Numbered from the stretch's first letter, positions 1-7,558 are shown. The stretch: 64,000 nucleotides of DNA from Bacillota bacterium (GCA_026627345.1 JAPNUP010000138.1:48819-112818); one strand, 5' to 3'. A program made the numbers and translations. Notes: generated from the letters alone by a model not told the origin.

Positions 1-8
1 ACGACAAG

Positions 9-647
9 ATGGATGTGAAAGAGCCTGTATGCGTTACCCGCACGACCCGTGAATCGCGCATGGTGGTTCGGATCGATCGCAATCCTCGCCATCCGGAAGC
101 CAAGAAGTGGGTACAGACACCGTTGCCTTTTTTCAATCACATGATGGAGCATGTCGCATGGCGTGGACAGATGAACATCGTGATGGAAGTTGCCCTTGAT
201 CACTTTGATCTCGCGCATGTGATCACCGAAGACGTGGGCATCTGTTTTGGCAAGGCTGTAAAGGAGTACCTAGAGCGCGGGGCAGCACGTGGGATCGTTG
301 GCTATGGACACGCGTATGGTACGATCGATGAGGCTTTGACGCGGGCTGTGATCTCTTTTGAGAATCGAGCCTATCTCGATTTTACTCGCAATGATGTGCA
401 ACTACCGGAGCAGATGGAAGGCATGCATGCTGAGGACTTGGTCGCTTTTTTTGAAGGCTTTGTCCAAGGCGCTCAGTGTACACTGCATCTTGACTTGTTA
501 AAAGGGCGGGTCGGGCACGGACACCATATCTGGGAAGCAACATTCCGGGGATTTGGCATGGCGCTTTTTGAAGCGCTCGAAGAAAGGGAGTGGCGACGCG
601 ATATGACCGCAGGCGTAGCGGGCGCCATCTCTTTTGACGTCTCATGA
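9..647 (+). CDS. hisB: Divergent imidazoleglycerol-phosphate dehydratase (HisB-like)
   Basis: This 212-residue protein aligns along its length with imidazoleglycerol-phosphate dehydratase, the manganese enzyme of histidine biosynthesis. Recognisable parts are FFNHMMEH (His44), HVITED (His70, Glu74), the phosphate-binding Arg near 120, His160 in TLH, and GHHIWEATF (His172, His173, Glu176). In the usual HHTxED motif the second His is Val71 here, so one metal ligand is lost, and the usual Lys of the last motif is Arg180. The C-terminal PSxKG segment is also absent. No other his gene follows; the next gene overlaps by four bases. The frame is open to the window edge, so the true start could lie upstream of the ATG used here. 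Family membership is fairly sure; activity as a normal HisB is not. Confidence 0.7.
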   Translation: MDVKEPVCVTRTTRESRMVVRIDRNPRHPEAKKWVQTPLPFFNHMMEHVAWRGQMNIVMEVALDHFDLAHVITEDVGICFGKAVKEYLERGAARGIVGYGHAYGTIDEALTRAVISFENRAYLDFTRNDVQLPEQMEGMHAEDLVAFFEGFVQGAQCTLHLDLLKGRVGHGHHIWEATFRGFGMALFEALEEREWRRDMTAGVAGAISFDVS

Positions 648-1573
648 CGCTTGATCGTTCTCGGTTGCGTCTGCTCCTGTTTGATCTCGATGGGGTTTTG
701 TTGTCTGAACAGCGTTATGTAGACGCTGCCGCACTCACGGTCGCCAGCCTCGCACCCGTGGCACTCCAGAATGACGCGCTAGCTGCGTTGAACAACTGCG
801 ACGACGATGAAGCGATCGCGCAACTGCGCGCGCACTGGTTGCCCGACGAAGTGATCGCCGAACTGCGCGGGCGCGCTATCAATAGCAACTGGGATAAAGC
901 CTATGCGTGTCTACTCGCGCTATATCGAGATGTGCCTGCGACCTTTACGACAGTAGGCGGGTATCTGTACGAGAGCTTGCAGCGTGTTCCAGGTTCCGGC
1001 GATCACTATCTTCAGGCCCTTGCCGCTACAGCTCCCGCCGCGCCAGATTTTGCGACGGTGCAACGCGTTTTTCAAAGTTTTTTCCTAGGCGACAAGCGTT
1101 CGTGTGTTAAGTGGCGACATGAGGGGCTGGTGGCACGCGACACCACCTTGATGCCAGCCTCTGTCATTCACCGCCATTTGCAGACGCTCACCCAAGCTGG
1201 ATTCACGCTTGGCATTGGCACCGGCAGACCGCGCGTCGAGGCGCAAAGGCCTCTGGTATCAGCCGGATTATGGTCCTTTTTTGCCTCTGACCACATGGTG
1301 ACTTATGATGACGTGCGGCGCGAGGAACAAAGGCGTGGTATGGCGCACGGGAGTTTGGGTAAACCTCACCCTTTTACTTACCTGGCCGGCAGTCGCTATT
1401 TTAAGGGGCGCGAGGTGTGTGTGGTAGGCGATTCAGTAGCAGACGCGATAGCCGCACAGGCGGCAGGTTTTGCCTTTATCGGTGTTGGTGAAGTGAGCAG
1501 TTTCGCAGGTTTGGCCTCCTCCCCGGATGTCGTAGTGGACAATGTGTGCGCCCTCCTTGATCACGTCTTGTAA
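644..1573 (+). CDS. HAD-superfamily hydrolase
   Basis: All four HAD motifs are visible in this 309-residue protein: the nucleophile motif FDLDGV (Asp14, Asp16), GTGRPR around residue 193, the conserved Lys240 in GKPHPF, and GDSVAD around 262. The long insertion between motifs I and II is the helical cap, about 170 residues, larger than in simple phosphoglycolate-type phosphatases. The family hydrolyses phosphomonoesters by an aspartyl-phosphate intermediate; the substrate cannot be read from sequence. The ATG overlaps the TGA of the HisB-like gene, which implies translational coupling. In some bacteria a HAD phosphatase is fused to HisB, so a joint role in histidine or a related imidazole pathway is conceivable, but that is inference. 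Confidence 0.85.
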   Translation: MTLDRSRLRLLLFDLDGVLLSEQRYVDAAALTVASLAPVALQNDALAALNNCDDDEAIAQLRAHWLPDEVIAELRGRAINSNWDKAYACLLALYRDVPATFTTVGGYLYESLQRVPGSGDHYLQALAATAPAAPDFATVQRVFQSFFLGDKRSCVKWRHEGLVARDTTLMPASVIHRHLQTLTQAGFTLGIGTGRPRVEAQRPLVSAGLWSFFASDHMVTYDDVRREEQRRGMAHGSLGKPHPFTYLAGSRYFKGREVCVVGDSVADAIAAQAAGFAFIGVGEVSSFAGLASSPDVVVDNVCALLDHVL

Positions 1574-1581
1574 GCCTGGTT

Positions 1582-1613
1582 GCGCCTGCCGTTTGCAGAC
1601 TTGACGGCAGCGC
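1582..1613 (+). terminator. Terminator-like hairpin after the HAD gene
   Basis: A stem of about ten pairs with one bulged C (CTGCCGT against ACGGCAG, extended by GCG/CGC) encloses an 11-base loop, starting about ten bases after the stop codon. No T-run follows, so an intrinsic terminator is possible but not certain. Confidence 0.4.
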
Positions 1614-1624
1614 CGATGTCCAGT

Positions 1625-1679
1625 CGGACAGGCCGTAAAGCGTCTGGTATAATAGAGGGTGACAGACATCTGTTTGTCA
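1625..1679 (+). promoter_or_regulatory. Promoter and palindromic operator of the DtxR-family gene
   Basis: An extended -10 (TGG then TATAAT at 1648-1653) has CGGACA 17 bases upstream as a weak -35. Immediately downstream, 1660-1679 is a 20-bp near-perfect palindrome, TGACAGACATCTGTTTGTCA, with 18 of 20 positions symmetrical. Its place over the transcription start suggests autorepression by the regulator encoded next. The operator role is inferred from symmetry and position; it does not match the well-known MntR or DtxR consensus. Confidence 0.6.
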
Positions 1680-1699
1680 GTGGGGGGTAGGCCTATATC

Positions 1700-2377
1700 G
1701 TGAAAATGCATCATACTTCGGAAACTTATATTGAGGCTATTTATGTTCTCGGCGTTGAAGGTGGGACAGTGATTTCGGCACGCTTGGCAGATTATCTTTC
1801 CGTCGCGCGACCGACGGTTACCCAGATGATCAAGCGACTGGTGGCGGATGGGAACGTCACTGTGCAAGACGGCAAACTGATTACACTGACCGCACAGGGG
1901 GAGGCGATCGCCCGCTCCATTCTCCGCCGTCATCGTTTGTTGGAACGATGGTTGACCGATGTGCTCGGTTTGGATTGGGGAACAGCACACGTCGAAGCCA
2001 GTCGGTTAGAGCGAGCGATTTCACCGATCATTGAGAGTCGACTAGAAGCCCTTCTTGGATATCCTGCAACGTGTCCACACGGCAATGCGATCCCTGGTCG
2101 CGAAGAAGAAGTACCGCCGGCTGTTCCCTTGTCTAGCGTGGATGCGACGCAAGACGTTGAAGTTGTGCGCATCTTTGAACAAGCAGAAGAAGATGTGGAG
2201 TTGTTGCGCTATCTGGAGCGTACCGGATTTATTCCCACGCGCCGTTTGCGGGTTGTCCCGAGGGATTTGTATGCAGGTGCCTGTGCGGTGGAGGTCGACG
2301 GACAGCGAGTCGCACTCGCGCCTGATGTTGCACAGCGCATCATGGTTCGCATTCTCGACGGGGAGGCGAGCCGATGA
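1700..2377 (+). CDS. DtxR/MntR-family metal-dependent transcriptional regulator
   Basis: The 225-residue product has the N-terminal winged helix (residues 6-65, SARLADYLSVARPTVTQMI as recognition region), the dimerisation domain with the signature CPHGNAIPG at 125-133, and a C-terminal extension resembling the SH3/FeoA-like domain of DtxR proteins. Such regulators sense Fe(II) or Mn(II) and repress uptake genes. Ligand positions are unusual: His78, His97, Glu99 and Glu104 are kept, but the DtxR Cys is Ser101 and the following His is Arg105, and the MntR Asp near the N-terminus is Thr9. The metal site is therefore altered. The start is GTG, with a G-rich ribosome site at 1682-1687. The gene overlaps the next by four bases. 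Confidence 0.85.
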   Translation: MKMHHTSETYIEAIYVLGVEGGTVISARLADYLSVARPTVTQMIKRLVADGNVTVQDGKLITLTAQGEAIARSILRRHRLLERWLTDVLGLDWGTAHVEASRLERAISPIIESRLEALLGYPATCPHGNAIPGREEEVPPAVPLSSVDATQDVEVVRIFEQAEEDVELLRYLERTGFIPTRRLRVVPRDLYAGACAVEVDGQRVALAPDVAQRIMVRILDGEASR

Positions 2378-3777
2378 GCGAGCGCGGTGGATTTTTGTTA
2401 TCTCTGACGCATCGAACGACGGAAATGGCAGTCCATCTCTTTGATGCAAGTGGCGAAGAAATCTCGCGTGTAAGTCGCACATTTGAACGCGAGTCGGACG
2501 ACCAGACGGTATTTCACCTTCAGGCTGATGAAGCGCTCAGCAGTGCCATCACCTTGATGGAAAGTGGACTTCGGCGGGCGGGTATTTTGTCATACGATGT
2601 AAGCGGGATTGGCTTGTGCGTTTCTTGCCATGCACTGATCGTATGGAATGGCGTTTCTGGTACCCCGTTGCTGACGACTGACTTTCCGATGGACTGGATC
2701 CATTTCGGAGCGCAACAAGCTGCGACTTTCTTGGCTGACGTGGTGGATTCCGCCATGCGTGAACCAGAAGCGCCGAGTGACGCTCGCGATTTGCGGCTTG
2801 GCGGCATGGACGGCTGGCTGCTGTTCAGTCTGACCCAAGGGGCTTGCTGTTGGATCTCGCAAGGACATGACTTGACCTTATATGCGTATGGCGAAGGCAA
2901 AGAAGTCGATGCGGCGTTTGCACAGCGTTGCGGTGTCGTGTCGTCCTGTTTTCCGACACTGATGCAACCTGGACAAGCCGCTCGTATCAGTCCGATCTAC
3001 CTCGATGCTTCACGACCGGCGATCTGCGCTTTGACCTACATAGAAACGGCGGCTCTGGTGGGTGCTCGCTTTGCGGCAAACAGCTCGGCGTTTGTCACCT
3101 ATGATGCAGAGGGTTCTGTTTCACTACGCATGCCTTACTTGCGTTCGACGCAGCAAACTTCAGGGGAATTAGGTGTGCGCCCCCTCGTCACGCTTGCACG
3201 CGATGTGCCGGCCTCTGCGCTTATGGGGCGCTATGTAGCTCCGCAGCTCGTGGCGGGATGGCTACAGGCGCACGTGCACGAAGACGCGCTGCTCGCGCAG
3301 GTGGCCACTGCCTTGACGGGAGGCAAAGTGCCGCTTGTTTTGCCTGCGGATCGCTGGTTACCGGGCCAAGCGACCGTCGTCGGACTCGATCCCAGCGTCA
3401 CAACTGCACAACTGTACGCCGGTGCCCTTTGCTCTATGGCCTTCATGGTGGCGGACATCGTGGAAAAGGCGGAGACACTGATTGCCGCACGGATCGAGGT
3501 TCTTTACGCCGATGAGCTCGGTTATGGGATTCCTTCACTATTCTCCTTACAAGCGGGACTTTGCAAACGCCCTCTGTACGTGCGTGCAGGGGATAGCAGT
3601 GCCCTCGGCGCCGCTGTCTTGGCGGGAATCGCCGCCGGGCTGTGGTCGCATGAGCGAGCAGCTACCATTCTCGAACAGCGGTATACGACGATGCGTTATG
3701 ATGTGCCGGAACTGTCGGACGCCCTTTGGGATCTATATTCGTTATATAAGAGGATCAGTGCGCATATGGCCAGTTGA
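2374..3777 (+). CDS. FGGY carbohydrate kinase-like protein
   Basis: This 467-residue protein has the two-domain ribonuclease H-like fold of the FGGY sugar kinases. The clearest match is the C-terminal GDSSALGAAVLAGIAAGLW, which corresponds to the GEATALGAAYLAGLA-type motif of glycerol kinase; the region VLYADELGYGIPSLFSLQAGL resembles the ADGG...LMQFQAD segment just before it. The N-terminal phosphate-binding motif is poorly conserved (LSLTHRTTEMAVHLFD rather than IDQGTTSSR), so kinase activity and substrate are open. It shares an ATGA overlap with the upstream DtxR-type regulator, an unusual partner for a sugar kinase. It could be a kinase-derived regulatory protein. Confidence 0.6.
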   Translation: MSERGGFLLSLTHRTTEMAVHLFDASGEEISRVSRTFERESDDQTVFHLQADEALSSAITLMESGLRRAGILSYDVSGIGLCVSCHALIVWNGVSGTPLLTTDFPMDWIHFGAQQAATFLADVVDSAMREPEAPSDARDLRLGGMDGWLLFSLTQGACCWISQGHDLTLYAYGEGKEVDAAFAQRCGVVSSCFPTLMQPGQAARISPIYLDASRPAICALTYIETAALVGARFAANSSAFVTYDAEGSVSLRMPYLRSTQQTSGELGVRPLVTLARDVPASALMGRYVAPQLVAGWLQAHVHEDALLAQVATALTGGKVPLVLPADRWLPGQATVVGLDPSVTTAQLYAGALCSMAFMVADIVEKAETLIAARIEVLYADELGYGIPSLFSLQAGLCKRPLYVRAGDSSALGAAVLAGIAAGLWSHERAATILEQRYTTMRYDVPELSDALWDLYSLYKRISAHMAS

Positions 3778-3791
3778 GGCAAGGTCTCAGC

Positions 3792-3820
3792 TTGGAAATA
3801 TAGAGATACTTTTGTATAAT
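3792..3820 (+). promoter_or_regulatory. Promoter of the peroxiredoxin gene
   Basis: TTGGAA at 3792-3797 and a consensus TATAAT at 3815-3820 are separated by 17 bases, a strong vegetative-type promoter pair. It lies about 95 bases before the peroxiredoxin ATG. Confidence 0.75.
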
Positions 3821-3860
3821 GAAGCAGAGTGCTAGTCCTGACTCACACATTTTGCGTGTT

Positions 3861-3891
3861 TGATCCCGACTCGCCAGACGTAGTCGGGTAG
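3861..3891 (+). other. 5' leader hairpin before the peroxiredoxin
   Basis: CCCGACT at 3864-3870 pairs perfectly with AGTCGGG at 3881-3887 around a ten-base loop, between the promoter and the AGGAGGGG ribosome site at 3903-3910. No T-run follows, so it is not an obvious terminator. It may affect mRNA stability or be a regulatory structure. Confidence 0.4.
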
Positions 3892-3914
3892 ATCACCACA
3901 CTAGGAGGGGAAAC

Positions 3915-4397
3915 ATGCCAAAGGGAGCGACAGTAACGAAGACCCTTAAAGTCGGCGATCAAGCGCCTGACTTTACGCTCAAGGCGCATGGCGGTCGTAC
4001 CGTCACGCTGTCCGAGTTGCGCGGCAAAAACGTGTTCATCGCGTTTTATCCACTCGATTGGACACCCGTTTGAGGCGCTCAGATGCCTTCGTACGAGGAT
4101 GATCTCGATCGTTTCGAAGAGCATAATGCCCAGGTTCTGGGTATCAGTGTAGACAGTATCCCAAGTCACGAGGCTTGGCAAAAGTCGATCGGCGGGATTA
4201 CCTATCCGCTGCTTTCGGATTTCTATCCACATGGTGAAGTTGCACAAAAGTACGGGGTACTGCGTCCTGAAGGAATCAACGAGCGGGCACTTTTTGTCAT
4301 TGACAAAGAAGGCGTCGTGCGGTTTATCGACGTTCACCCGATTGACATTCAACCGGATAATGAAGAGATTTTCGACGTGTTACGCGGTTTGCGTTAA
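3915..4397 (+). CDS. Peroxiredoxin with in-frame UGA at the peroxidatic Cys (candidate selenoprotein)
   Basis: Reading from ATG 3915 (ribosome site AGGAGGGG) gives 52 codons, a TGA at 4071-4073, then the same frame to TAA at 4395-4397, in total 160 residues if UGA is read. The protein is a Bcp/AhpE-type peroxiredoxin: [10 protein letters not shown] at the N-terminus, FYPLDWTPV just before the UGA, LGISVDS, and the catalytic Arg in [12 protein letters not shown] falls precisely at the peroxidatic residue of PxxxTxxC, and no cysteine exists elsewhere. Peroxiredoxins with selenocysteine here are known in some bacteria. A hairpin with bacterial SECIS features follows. The alternative is a nonsense mutation or sequencing error of a TGC/TGT codon; the lack of any other decay and a good promoter and ribosome site argue for a functional gene. 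Confidence 0.7.
4081..4105 (+). promoter_or_regulatory. Candidate bacterial SECIS hairpin
   Basis: Downstream of the UGA, AGAT (4081-4084) pairs with ATCT (4102-4105) and CCTT (4086-4089) with GAGG (4095-4098, one G-U pair), separated by a small asymmetric internal loop (G against ATG). The apical loop is CGTAC at 4090-4094, with G and U at positions 21 and 22 counted from the U of UGA. In E. coli fdhF the essential loop G and U are at 23 and 24. This geometry fits the bacterial SECIS pattern, but short hairpins arise easily by chance in coding DNA. Confidence 0.45.
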
Positions 4398-4416
4398 TCC
4401 GTGGAAGAGCGAGGAC

Positions 4417-4454
4417 GGGCAAGCGTTAGGCGATATGCCGCGCTTGCCCATTTT
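4417..4454 (+). terminator. Intrinsic terminator of the peroxiredoxin gene
   Basis: GGGCAAGCG at 4417-4425 pairs with CGCTTGCCC at 4441-4449, followed by ATTTT. It lies 20 bases after the stop codon and before the convergent GH18 gene. Confidence 0.75.
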
Positions 4455-4466
4455 GTGCTTAGCCTT

Positions 4467-5816
4467 TCAGCCGATTGTAGACCGGACGGTGTCGACTAAA
4501 GAGAGCCACGTCGAAGGGTATTCAAGGCCTAGGTACCACGCGGCTGCCCCGGCAAGATGTTGCCTCGCGACAAGCTCGAGGGTCAAGAGTAAGGAACGGT
4601 TATCTTCTACCCAGATTTGATGCTCCTGTCCATCCACTGTGTACTCGCCAAAGCGAAGGCCTAACCCTTTGTTCCAAGTGGTTTTTACGTGATACTGAGC
4701 GAGAATATTGCGCACTTGCCACAGCGAAAGCGCCTGGCTGTTCAACACCTCTCCGTTTTTATTCACGGTCCAATCTTGCGTGTAAAAGGGCACGCCTAGG
4801 ATGAGTTTATCGGCCGGAACACCTGTGTCGAGCATGTCGGTAACGCTGCTTTGTACCCACGGCAAGGAGGCAGTCGGACCAGGCGCAGGATCGCCACCCC
4901 AGTGCTCATCATATCCCATCAAAATGATGTAGTTGGCGGCTTTGGCCAATGCCGCATGGTTGTACGGACCACTATTTTGTCCACTCGCATAGTCAGGGGG
5001 CAAATCTACCGATAGTGATTTATGCACTTTGTGCAAGGCTACACTTAGCGTCTCTATAAAGCGCGCGTAATTCCAACGATCCTCGTTCAGCAGTCCTTCG
5101 AAGTCTACGTTTAGCCCGGCCACCCCGGACTGCACCGTGAAATGGACTAACTTGTTGATCAGTGCGTCTTGACGGTCACGATAGGCGAGAAACTGGTGCG
5201 TCATAGGCCCATTAAAGCCATTGTCTACTACCGGCCAGACTTGGATGCCGAGCTGTTTGGCTTTTTGCACTACACCGTTCTCGGCCCCTCCGATCAGCGT
5301 TCCAGTGGGGCTATCTACTTCTAACCACTTCGGCGCTAGCACCGACAGGCCTGGACTTTGCTCCATAATCGTGTCGAGATCAGCTGTTCCTGAATCCAGG
5401 ACCCAGCCTATGGTCAGTCGCTTGGCAGGCAAACTGGCACTGGCTCGCTGTACAATGGTCGACCATGGCACGGTAGCTGTCGATTTAGCACTGGTGTTGA
5501 TCAACGCTCCTGTGAGATCGAGCGGCGTTCGAGCTACCAGTCGATTAGGCGCCTCAAGGGATAATTCGGATAGTGAAAGTGCCGATACGCGCAAAATCCA
5601 GCCCGCGGCATCAGGATTCGGATTCTTGGGTCCTATCCCGAGAGTCTCAGCCGTTAGCGTGCCGGCAACACTGTCGGCTGCAAACCAACTCAGCATTGAG
5701 CCGCGGCCGGAATGGGCGTAAGACAGTGACAGGCTAATGGCGGCGCCTGTGGCAAGTAAAAAAAGGGCGGAGGATGCGAACGCAACCAGTCGTCCAAGAC
5801 GCTGTTTGTTTTTCAT
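4467..5816 (-). CDS. Secreted or membrane-anchored glycoside hydrolase family 18 protein
   Basis: The 449-residue product begins with a signal or anchor segment (residues 9-32: LVAFASSALFLLATGAAISL). From about residue 150 it follows the GH18 TIM barrel found in spore-cortex and peptidoglycan-acting enzymes: LNVDFEG contains the DxxDxDxE catalytic signature with the acid Glu last (the first Asp is not clear), followed by MGYDEHW and the strand ILGVPFY. The family cleaves beta-1,4 links of GlcNAc-containing polymers. The N-terminal 150 residues have no match I recognise. In spore formers such proteins often act on cell wall or cortex, which is inference here. It is monocistronic and convergent with the peroxiredoxin gene. 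Confidence 0.8.
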   Translation of the reverse strand: MKNKQRLGRLVAFASSALFLLATGAAISLSLSYAHSGRGSMLSWFAADSVAGTLTAETLGIGPKNPNPDAAGWILRVSALSLSELSLEAPNRLVARTPLDLTGALINTSAKSTATVPWSTIVQRASASLPAKRLTIGWVLDSGTADLDTIMEQSPGLSVLAPKWLEVDSPTGTLIGGAENGVVQKAKQLGIQVWPVVDNGFNGPMTHQFLAYRDRQDALINKLVHFTVQSGVAGLNVDFEGLLNEDRWNYARFIETLSVALHKVHKSLSVDLPPDYASGQNSGPYNHAALAKAANYIILMGYDEHWGGDPAPGPTASLPWVQSSVTDMLDTGVPADKLILGVPFYTQDWTVNKNGEVLNSQALSLWQVRNILAQYHVKTTWNKGLGLRFGEYTVDGQEHQIWVEDNRSLLLTLELVARQHLAGAAAWYLGLEYPSTWLSLVDTVRSTIG

Positions 5817-5974
5817 CTGAAGTCACCTGCTTGTTCATCGTCGTCTTTCTACTACTCTATGAGCGGGTTTGCTAGATATTCCGAATGGGCTAATTAGGCG
5901 AATGTGGTTTTGGCATCGGTTTGCACGCCCATACTAATGAGACGAAGTTGACATCTTGTAAACCGGAGGACCCT

Positions 5975-7306
5975 ATGACCCCACTATTTGCCGTCGCTGT
6001 AGCACTTGCATATACCGGATATTTGATCCATTGGCCGGGCCTGACTGTGATTGGCACCGGAGCCGCGACTGTGCTGTGGTGGGGTGCAGCGGGAGACACG
6101 GCACTCGTCGATTTGGCTAGTCGATTGCGCTTAGAGTGGCAACGACATCACCTGCAATTCGCATTTCGCCTGGATGAACGGGAGATAGAACGAGCGAGGC
6201 AAACTTGCCGGACCTTTTTGCGACGGTATCCGCATCATGTGCGCGTGCCTTTTGCGTTGACTGAAGAAGGGCGGGTCGTGATTCGTTGTATGGGATGTAA
6301 GTCATGTCGCGACTTTGCCATGTCGGCGATCCCTGCACCCTATCTCGATTTGCAAACTATTATGGCTAAAAACGGTATTCACTTTACACACCCATTGTTG
6401 CCGATTCTTTTGCTGAACCAAGAAGTCAGGCGCGGGATTCGCTTACGGTTGCAAGATGAGGTCGTACAAGCGATCGCAGTCGATAGCGAAGATCAGTGGG
6501 GGCGTCTATGGTTGCGGTTCGCTTTATGGGAACGGGAACGGCAAGCTCAAGAAGGGGGCAAGTCCCTACTTTATCGAGAAGAATTGGCCAACTATATCGT
6601 CGAGCAGCTATCGGAACAGCTAGTCAGACGATTGCCACGGCTATCGGACCGTTCGCTCACGCGCCTGATCGACAAAGGGATCGCACAGGCAGAAGAACAG
6701 CTGCTGCGTCGCCAACGGGCCATGAAGTTGGAGGCGTTTATGCGCACAACTAATGAGGGTGTAGCTACGGCCAAGAAAGATGAAGATCAGGCGGCAGAGG
6801 CAGATCTCGATTGGGCTGTCACGGCCACCCAGTTGGCTGCGCAATTTGAGGCGTCACCAGAGCGTGTAACGGGCTGGTTGTGCAAGGTGTTTACTGGAAC
6901 CGACGATCAGAAGGCGCAAAAACGCGAAGCTTCGACATTAGGCTATTTTCTAGCCGACAGCGGTGTCGAGCGTATCGTCTTTCAAGTAGGGTGGCGTAGC
7001 GGCGACTATGTCAGCGCTAGTGCGATAGAGCGGGCATACACCGCCCGCTCGCGAGAGAATGCGCAGCGCTGTGTGGTGCTCGCGCTCGGTCCGGTGTCGC
7101 CTGATGTGTATATGGATGCAGATGAACTAGGCGTATTGGTGCTGCCTGTCGAAGCGCTGGACCGCTTGCTAACGTATCACGCTGATCGCATGTGGCAGAC
7201 CATTGAGTGGTCCTTGCGCGCTTCGTCAAAGGCTACTTTGCGCGACGGCGACAAGAATGTGCACGATGATTTCGCGCAAGTACTAGAACTGGGGCTATCG
7301 ACGTAG
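5975..7306 (+). CDS. Unrecognised membrane-anchored protein with possible degenerate nuclease-like C-terminus
   Basis: I do not recognise this 443-residue protein. The ATG at 5975 is chosen because GGAGG lies six bases before it; an earlier in-frame start lacks a ribosome site. Residues 1-40 form one or two membrane segments. A cysteine cluster CMGCKSC lies near residue 105. The middle is charged and helical, probably coiled (REELANYIVEQL onwards). The last 130 residues include STLGYFLADSG, then IVFQVGWRSGDYVSASAIERAY, loosely like the core of Mrr-type restriction endonuclease domains, but the catalytic Lys of the QxK motif is absent, so activity is doubtful. It is alone between a GH18 gene and a small open frame. 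Confidence 0.75.
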   Translation: MTPLFAVAVALAYTGYLIHWPGLTVIGTGAATVLWWGAAGDTALVDLASRLRLEWQRHHLQFAFRLDEREIERARQTCRTFLRRYPHHVRVPFALTEEGRVVIRCMGCKSCRDFAMSAIPAPYLDLQTIMAKNGIHFTHPLLPILLLNQEVRRGIRLRLQDEVVQAIAVDSEDQWGRLWLRFALWERERQAQEGGKSLLYREELANYIVEQLSEQLVRRLPRLSDRSLTRLIDKGIAQAEEQLLRRQRAMKLEAFMRTTNEGVATAKKDEDQAAEADLDWAVTATQLAAQFEASPERVTGWLCKVFTGTDDQKAQKREASTLGYFLADSGVERIVFQVGWRSGDYVSASAIERAYTARSRENAQRCVVLALGPVSPDVYMDADELGVLVLPVEALDRLLTYHADRMWQTIEWSLRASSKATLRDGDKNVHDDFAQVLELGLST

Positions 7307-7352
7307 TACAATAACAGACAGGCAATCATTTTGTGCGCAAGGGGTGTGCGAG

Positions 7353-7529
7353 GTGGCCGATCCTTCTTCCACCTCTGGCAATGCGCAAACCGTCCGAGCG
7401 GCTGAAGAGATGCTGCGACAGACGGCGCGCTTGGCAGACGATCCTTTTGTAGCGCTCACTCAGTCTTGTAAGCGTAAGCCGGGCGAACAGAAATTGCCGG
7501 TTGCTTGGCAAGATGATGAAGAGAGCTGA
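7353..7529 (+). CDS. Small hypothetical protein
   Basis: A frame of 58 residues begins at GTG 7353, eight bases after GGGG at 7341-7344; a GTG nine bases earlier is also possible. The product is hydrophilic and rich in Ala, Gln and Asp, with no motif I recognise. It lies 46 bases after the orphan gene on the same strand and could be cotranscribed with it. A hairpin overlaps its stop codon. Coding status is uncertain. Confidence 0.4.
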   Translation: MADPSSTSGNAQTVRAAEEMLRQTARLADDPFVALTQSCKRKPGEQKLPVAWQDDEES

Positions 7530-7558
7530 CAAAGCAGGCTTAGGCCTGCGGATCAGCT
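7524..7558. terminator. Two-tier hairpin between convergent genes
   Basis: AGCTGA (7524-7529) pairs with TCAGCT (7553-7558) and, inside, GCAGGC (7534-7539) with GCCTGC (7544-7549) around a TTAG loop. It overlaps the stop of the small gene and faces the end of the molybdopterin synthase gene. There is no T-run, so this is a probable but not classical terminator. Confidence 0.5.

Noticed and set aside
1433..1990. Minus-strand open frame across the DtxR-gene promoter
   Set aside because: No known family; it would run through the palindromic operator and two complete plus-strand genes.
4083..4397. Independent short peroxiredoxin starting at ATG 4083
   Set aside because: It has no ribosome site, would lack the whole N-terminal half and the active-site motif, and the upstream 52 codons continue the same protein in frame.
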